Source of the DNA: Lineus longissimus
Taxonomy: Eukaryota > Nemertea > Pilidiophora > Heteronemertea > Lineidae
Assembly (NCBI RefSeq): GCF_910592395.1
Contig: NC_088311.1
Location: forward strand, 15,070,501 to 15,134,500
Length of the DNA: 64,000 nt
Direction of reading: 5' to 3'
This document shows positions 58,953-64,000 of the stretch, piece by piece. A model generated the notes under the pieces. It saw only the letters and a program-made list of their open reading frames with translations. It was not told the origin of the DNA and searched no databases. Position numbers and translations under genes: made by a program. How positions within the stretch are numbered: position 1 is the stretch's first letter; each line of letters begins with the position of its first letter.

Positions 58953-59612
58953 CTAGACCACGTGCTGAGCAGCAACAACTGGACCAAGAGACAGCATACC
59001 GTCTGTTAACTTGGAACAATCGCGCATATAATACTGGGAGAAGGTAGAGTAAGAACTCCACGTAGCCGCATCTAAAAACTCGTTCAGTGCCACTCCCTCA
59101 TACTCGGCCCACGAAGTAGAAATGGCCCGAATCTCGTGGGCCGTAATGGCACCTAGGGGACGAAGCTCTGGAGAAACGAGTGTCACAGAATAAGCCATCC
59201 GGATGGTGGCCACCAACCATCTGGCGACCGTGGCTGCAGCTATCTCCCTAGTAAACCTCTCTCTATAAGACAAAAAGAGCCGCTTCCTGCCTAGGCGAAC
59301 AGCAGGCTCCTTAGTCTTATTAGAATAGAACTTCAGTGCCCGAACAGGACAGAGAGTTCTGTCCGGAAGGTCTCTAGAGACCGTAGCGGATAACGAGGGG
59401 ATAAAAACCGGGCACCGGGAGATGTGCGGCGCCTGGTTTTTAGCCAGAAAGCCTGGGACAAATTCTAGGACCGTGCCCCTCTCAGTGAAAGCCAATTTAT
59501 CAAAGGCTAAAACATGGAGCTCAGACCGCCGCTGTGCCGTGGCCAAAGCCACCAGGAAAATGGTCTTAAAGGTCTTAAAGATGTTTAAAATCTGCCTGAT
59601 GCATGGGCTCAA
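58953..59612 (-). pseudogene. DIRS tyrosine recombinase domain
   Basis: A 219-codon frame. ALATAQRRSELH carries the first catalytic Arg, ITAHEIRAISTSWAEY carries the HxxR box, and TFSQYYMRD carries the likely nucleophile Tyr. CPVRALKFY before the basic loop is typical of DIRS recombinases. The domain itself looks whole, but a small duplication ('aagacctttaag' near 59575) puts it out of frame with the upstream polyprotein. Confidence 0.82.
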
Positions 59613-60690
59613 ATGGAAATTTCATAAGAGCCCTTAAGACCACCGAGAGGTCCCACTTGGGGGAGAGCTGAATGGAGCGAGGACGCTCTAGAGACATATT
59701 GCGAAGCAACGATGAAACAGCGTCATCCCAAGACGGTTGCCACGATTCAGTCAGCTTTAATGTGACCGAAACGGCAGAGCGATAACCTTTCACTCCCTGA
59801 ACCAAAAACTTCCGGACCGAGAATAGAAAATTCAAGAAGTCGAGGAAGTTGGGAAGAGAAGGAGCGACCGGAGAAACTCTGTGCTTCCGACACCAGTCTC
59901 GAAAGACAGCCCACTTCCTATCGTATGAATCAAGGGTAGACAGTCTCTGAGGTTGGGCGACTTTACGAATAACCGGAGCATCACACAGGGCCCCCAGGCG
60001 AGAGACCGCCTCGCGATGGAGGGTCCACTCTGTGTGGACCAGACGGTCTGACCTGGAAAGGGCGTCGGCCAAGATATTCCCCTTGCCGGGGATGTGACGG
60101 GGGAGGAGCTGGATATCCAAGCGGCAACAAAGCTGCAGGAGCTCCCAAGTGAGACGGCACAATGTGTCGGAGCTCGCCCCCCCTATCTCCGAATATAAGC
60201 GACCACCGTCAAATTGTCGGAGAAAAGAGAAACTCTGTGACCCCTCAGATGAGACGTTTAAGCCCATGGCCTGAAAAGGCGCGGCAAACGCCTTGACGAC
60301 TGTTGTGAAAATCAGCGGAGCGGAAGCCAGGCTGAAAGGAAGGGCCTGAAACTGATAAACCTTTCCTTCGAAGAAGAAACGAAGGAAGGGCTGAAACTCT
60401 GGATGGACCGGGACATGTAAGTTCACGTCCTGAAGGTCCAGAGAGATAACGCAATCGTTGGGCTGCACCACGACCGCTACTGACCTGGTTCCCTCCATCT
60501 TGAAGATGGGGACCCAGAAAAACTGATTCAAGCTGGACAGGTCGATGACCAGTCTCCACTTCCCCGACTTCTTGGGGACCAAGAAGATGTGGCTGTAAAA
60601 GCCCGGGGAGGAATGGTTGTCCACCAGCCTCACTGCCTGCTTCTCGAGAAGAGACAGGACCTCCGATCGAAGGGCAAGCGCCCTGACGGG
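59575..60690 (-). pseudogene. DIRS reverse transcriptase / RNase H, internally deleted
   Basis: From the high-coordinate end: VRLVDNHSSPGFYSHIFLVP, KKSGKWRLVIDLSSLN, SLDLQDVNLHVPVHP and YQFQALPFSLASAPLIFT are RT motifs. The sequence then jumps to the RNase H region. GGASSDTLCRLTWELLQL and LLPRHIPGKGNILADALSR follow. The YLDD-type catalytic motif and the first part of RNase H are missing. The DNLTVVAYIRR block is present but out of frame near 60220. It then continues through the N-terminal recombinase linker (DSYDRKWAVFRDWC, QGVKGYRSAVSVTL) to the frameshift. Not functional. Confidence 0.85.
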
Positions 60691-61141
60691 GTCTACTGCG
60701 GGGACACCGGGATGGGAGTCGACGTCATAGGGGGGGGACGGGAAAAGTCCAATCGGACACCGTGTCGGAGCATATCCGGCACGGGGAGTCTTTGTGACAC
60801 CACCAGTTCAAAAGGCTGCGAAGTGTCGCAGTCTGCCACCCACGACGCCAACTGTGGGGCGCCACCTGAAGGCGCAGGAGGAAGGACTAAAAAGTCCCTT
60901 GCGCTTGCCCCCGCGACCCTTCTCTTGGAAGGGACGCTTGGGCTGCCCGCCGCTCCCGCCTCTGCCTGAGGAGCGGTGGCGCTTATTGGAGCAGCGAGAG
61001 GGAGCCGCAGCTTCTGCCTGCCCTTGGGGCGAAAGGAGGAGGAGCCACGCGAGGACGAGGGCCCACGAGGAGCCGACGAACCTCGGGGGCGTCAAGACCC
61101 CGACTGTAGTCCCCTGCCTGCGGCCTGTGCATAGGAACGCA
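60690..61141 (-). pseudogene. DIRS gag C-terminal part
   Basis: One minus frame reads PRGPSSSRGSSSFRPKGRQK, later LASWVADCDTSQPFEL, and then runs into the RT leader (PVRALALRSEVLSLLEKQ). The Ser/Arg/Pro-rich composition fits the tail of a DIRS gag. The start of gag is missing. Confidence 0.55.
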
Positions 61142-61187
61142 TGCGGGGGGCGGCCTGGGGAGTCGAAACTGACTCCATCAGGCCATC

Positions 61188-61225
61188 CGACTATGCCTGA
61201 GCACCCATGGTGTCAGGCATAGTCG
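61188..61225. repeat. 13-bp stem hairpin near the DIRS edge
   Basis: CGACTATGCCTGA (61188-61200) pairs exactly with TCAGGCATAGTCG (61213-61225). It marks the change from GC-rich element to AT-rich flank. Bases 61226-62770 show nothing recognised. Confidence 0.8.
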
Positions 61226-62773
61226 AATGGTTACATAAGTGAGATTTTAAAACCAGCGTCAGCTCTAACGTTTGCGGTAACTTTCACGCCGATTGAGCAC
61301 CTGGGCCCAGCTCTCTCATGCACCGATTTCAGAAAATAATAGCTAAGAAGACCATGAATGAAAAACTGACGATATGTTTTAGTAGCACAGAGTCTTTGGA
61401 TTTTAAAAGGCATCCTTTCGTTATGTTATACAAGCATTACTATCCAAAACAAGAGAAAAACAACGGTACTCACTATAGCATAGCTATGTGGAAACTGGTA
61501 ACAAATGCCTCTTGACTTCTCATGATATGACTTTGATGTTATGTAAGCTTTACTATCTTGACCTAGTTTAATCAGTAGGAATACCCTTGGGATCAAAGCA
61601 TTACCAGCTATTGCGGGCCTAGCCAATTTAGCCAATTAGTGCACCTGCTTAATTGGTCCTGGCAAGCCTAATGGAAAATGCATAGGAAATATCAATAAAG
61701 TTGGCTTTTTGGGCGGGGTGTTAAAATAATCCCAACTCCCGACTTCTGACACAATTCTATATATGTCTAGGTATTTACTGGCAAAATTTGGAGTGATTTG
61801 GATGGAAATTCGATGGGTCCATCTATAGGCTGAAAATTTTGGTAAATCTGTAATGCTTCACTCGTAGCCCGTAGTGTAAATTCCTGAGAAATTGGGTTTT
61901 GGGGGCTTTTCTAGCTGCGCTAGCTCCGAAATATTTGATACAAACTCCCGACTTCAGACGTGATTGATATAACTCTTAGGATTATATTCCCAAGATTTCA
62001 GCTTTATTGGAGAAAAATTCATAGTGTCCATAGGGGGGCTGAAAATTGGAGGATTTTCAATTTTTTTCCCAACAAATATGCGAAAAATATTACTTTCCGC
62101 CTAGAATTAATCAAAATTTCGCAAACTATCATAAAGTACTTCCTTGCGACAGTCATTTGTGTAGCTTTCAAAACTTTTGGCTGATTTATTTGCCCCTTAA
62201 TTAGCAAAAACCAAACATTTTAGTGTTTGCATGCAACAATGCACAGGAGGCTAATTGCCAGATTAATTCACACCTGTCCAATCTCAAACAATAGGAATGA
62301 TGGAGTCATCTCCCTCTATTCAAAACAGAGTGTGCTAGGCCTGCCATAGCTGGTAATGTGAGAGAACCAAACCTCCCCTCACCAAAGCACCGTGTAAACA
62401 AATTATTCATTGTAACAGATATAGTTCTGGGCAGAAATTTACCAGCTCATCATGTATGTGGTGAATAAACATAAAAGGGTGGTTGACCTCTAGGTGTTTG
62501 AAGTCCACTGCTTGTTGACTTTACAGCTTATGATGCCGTGAATCTGTCTCAGCAGGAGGTGTAACTAGTTTAATTGCTCTCCATCGACTCCAGGTAGCCA
62601 TGCGAGGTTTAACCGTACATACCCTACATGCAGAATGTATTATTTGCCATCTACCTGGGTGAAAAACGTTCAAAATAATTCAAAATACTTTTTCCTCGTT
62701 GTTCAAAAGAGACTTGTGCCACTAATTAAAAAATAGCACATCACTGGCATTTATCACAAAATGAGCTAACAAG

Positions 62774-63024
62774 GGTCTTGGTTTTGTAGGTCTTGGGTCT
62801 TGGTTTTGTAGATCTTGGGTCTTGGTTTTGTAGATCTTGGTTTTGTAGGTGGGGGTCTTGGTTTTGTAGGTCTTGGGTCTTGGTTTTGTAGGTCTTGGGT
62901 CTTGGTTTTGTAGATCTTGGTTTTGTAGGTCTTGGGTCTTGGTTTTGTAGGTTTTGGGTCTTGGTTTTGTAGATCTTGGTTTTGTAGGTCTTGGGTCTTG
63001 GGTCTTGGGTCTTGGTTTTGTAGA
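62774..63024. repeat. Minisatellite of 'ggtcttgggtcttggttttgta'-type units
   Basis: About a dozen alternating copies of 'gtcttgg(gtcttgg)ttttgtag'. All three minus frames stay open because the units lack stops, giving artefactual Lys/Thr/Pro/Gln-rich proteins of about 100 codons. Confidence 0.92.
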
Positions 63025-63569
63025 CACCCGGTAGAAGGCCAGGGGCAGGGGTAGACGGGAGTGAGAACTCTGGCCTTATGATGGTCATCCTCGGTCATCT
63101 TGAAGTCAATATCACTATCAGGTTTTCAGTTCTTTCATGACAGACTCCTTCATGAATATGATGATGAATACTTGTTTCATCATCTCTGCCTCAGCTTCCA
63201 ATATTTGAACGAAATTTCATGGACATCAGATAGAAACCAATGCAGAAGCATACACTGCTTCTCCGCATCAAAATCATTGAAGATATACAGCAACTGTTCC
63301 TTGACCAATCCATGACTCATCATTATATAACATTATATAACAATTCATGGCAGGAATTCAGCAACACATTGAGTGCATTCGATCTAATCCACTAATCCAC
63401 ATACCCATATTGCACCAAGTGTAATGAACCCAGTAAGACAGGTAAACCTAACACAGCAGGTGGTGTCTGTAGTGCAATAGCAGATGTCAAGGAGGAAGGC
63501 CTTGGAGTGCAATCAATCAGCTTATCTGATCTATTATAAACATCCAGCTGAGAGGCATTCCTCCTATTT

Positions 63570-63690
63570 TGCTCATATTTCGCTAACGGGGTCTGGCTGT
63601 CATGGATGGATGGATGGATGGATTGCAGGACGGACACCATTTGAACAGCTATTCTACTAGCTCCGCTGACTTTGTCAGCTGAGCTAAAAA
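63570..63690 (+). mobile_element. F-type element tail with (ATGG)n
   Basis: A short (ATGG)n run (63602-63622), then GGACGGAC and 'ctagctccgctgactttgtc' with AGCTGAGCTAAAAA. It has the same terminal plan as 33978. The final 63691-64000 holds no recognised feature. Confidence 0.55.
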
Positions 63691-64000
63691 CAATCATGCA
63701 TACATAGATTACTGAAAGAAAAAACACCGATAAAAAATCGGACAGCTTGTAACACGGAATATAGGAGATTTTTAAAGCATTATGATGTCAAATTATAAGA
63801 AAAACGTTGAATTACGCATGACGTCAACCTCTATCATCTTCACGCCATTTTGTATTACTCGGGAAGTATTCAGGTGCCAGTTATGTATGATACCTCATTT
63901 TAAAGGTCGTTATCTACCGATAGAACATATTGGAAAATAAACACATTATTATAATAAAACATGCCAGTAATTAGCAAGAGAAAATTGTTGTTATGAAAAA

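Larger units (their letters stand above)
58850..61210 (-). mobile_element. DIRS-type YR retrotransposon relic
   Basis: On the minus strand the order is gag-like tail, reverse transcriptase, RNase H, tyrosine recombinase, as in DIRS1-group elements. These use a tyrosine recombinase instead of an integrase and leave no target duplication. Coding parts contain an internal deletion and frameshifts (see the separate entries). GC content is well above the surrounding sequence. A run of about 21 C lies at 58861-58881. It is 5'-truncated near 61.2 kb. Confidence 0.85.

Noticed and set aside
60589-61222. Plus-strand ORFs of 126 and 142 codons
   Set aside because: They are antisense shadows of the GC-rich DIRS gag/RT region, which has clear motifs on the minus strand.
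63392-63727. 111-codon minus-strand ORF
   Set aside because: It overlaps an F-type element tail and an (ATGG)n tract; no splice context or recognisable domain.

Overview
This is a gene-poor, repeat-rich stretch of a metazoan nuclear genome, most likely a marine invertebrate. The transposon mix points that way: CR1-like LINE, DIRS-type YR retroelement, PIF/Harbinger, piggyBac, MULE-like, hAT-type MITEs, a tRNA-type SINE, and a very abundant element family with ~300-bp tandem cores and a GACGACG microsatellite. The phylum cannot be fixed from the sequence. The core-repeat elements resemble the 'pearl'/HINE (Helentron-associated) elements known from molluscs, but similar repeats may occur in other marine phyla.

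One host gene runs through the window on the minus strand. Six short exons with matching splice sites and compatible phases (56359-56501, 43850-43937, 39245-39379, 23927-24110, 18178-18330, 3455-3554) encode pieces of HAUS3, a subunit of the augmin complex that recruits gamma-tubulin to spindle microtubules. The 5' end, the 3' end and at least one exon between 44 and 56 kb (inferred from splice phase) were not found. The introns are up to about 15 kb long and are filled with transposable elements.

Layout: 1-3.4 kb, a TIR-bounded element and hairpins; 3.5 kb, HAUS3 exon; 4.1-5.3 kb, core-repeat element; 6.2-6.8 kb, CR1 relic; 7.1-9.35 kb, nested core-repeat elements; 10-15 kb, mostly unassigned; 15.4-18.1 kb, core repeats with an inserted MITE; 18.2 kb, exon; 20.2-22.6 kb, a Harbinger element with intact ends and regulatory ORF but a deleted nuclease; 23.9 kb, exon; 24.5-27.9 kb, core repeats containing a SINE and a piggyBac relic; 28.2-28.9 kb, ORF repeated from 1.3-1.8 kb; 30.7-31.8 kb, complete core-repeat element; 34-35.5 kb, MULE-like relic; 36.05-38.6 kb, a 1.28-kb tandem duplication; 39.3 kb, exon; 40-41 kb, two MITEs; 41.3-42.8 kb, core-repeat elements; 43.9 kb, exon; 44-48 kb and 50.7-55.5 kb, more core-repeat elements, one nested in a hAT-type MITE; 56.4 kb, exon; 58.1-61.2 kb, DIRS relic; 62.8-63.0 kb, minisatellite.

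The most unusual feature is the dominant repeat family. Each ~300-bp unit carries AGGTCA half-sites in a fixed arrangement: a direct repeat with 3-bp spacing, then an everted repeat with 8-bp spacing. This is the layout of nuclear-receptor response elements, and it recurs more than 25 times here. The nested insertions define the element ends well.
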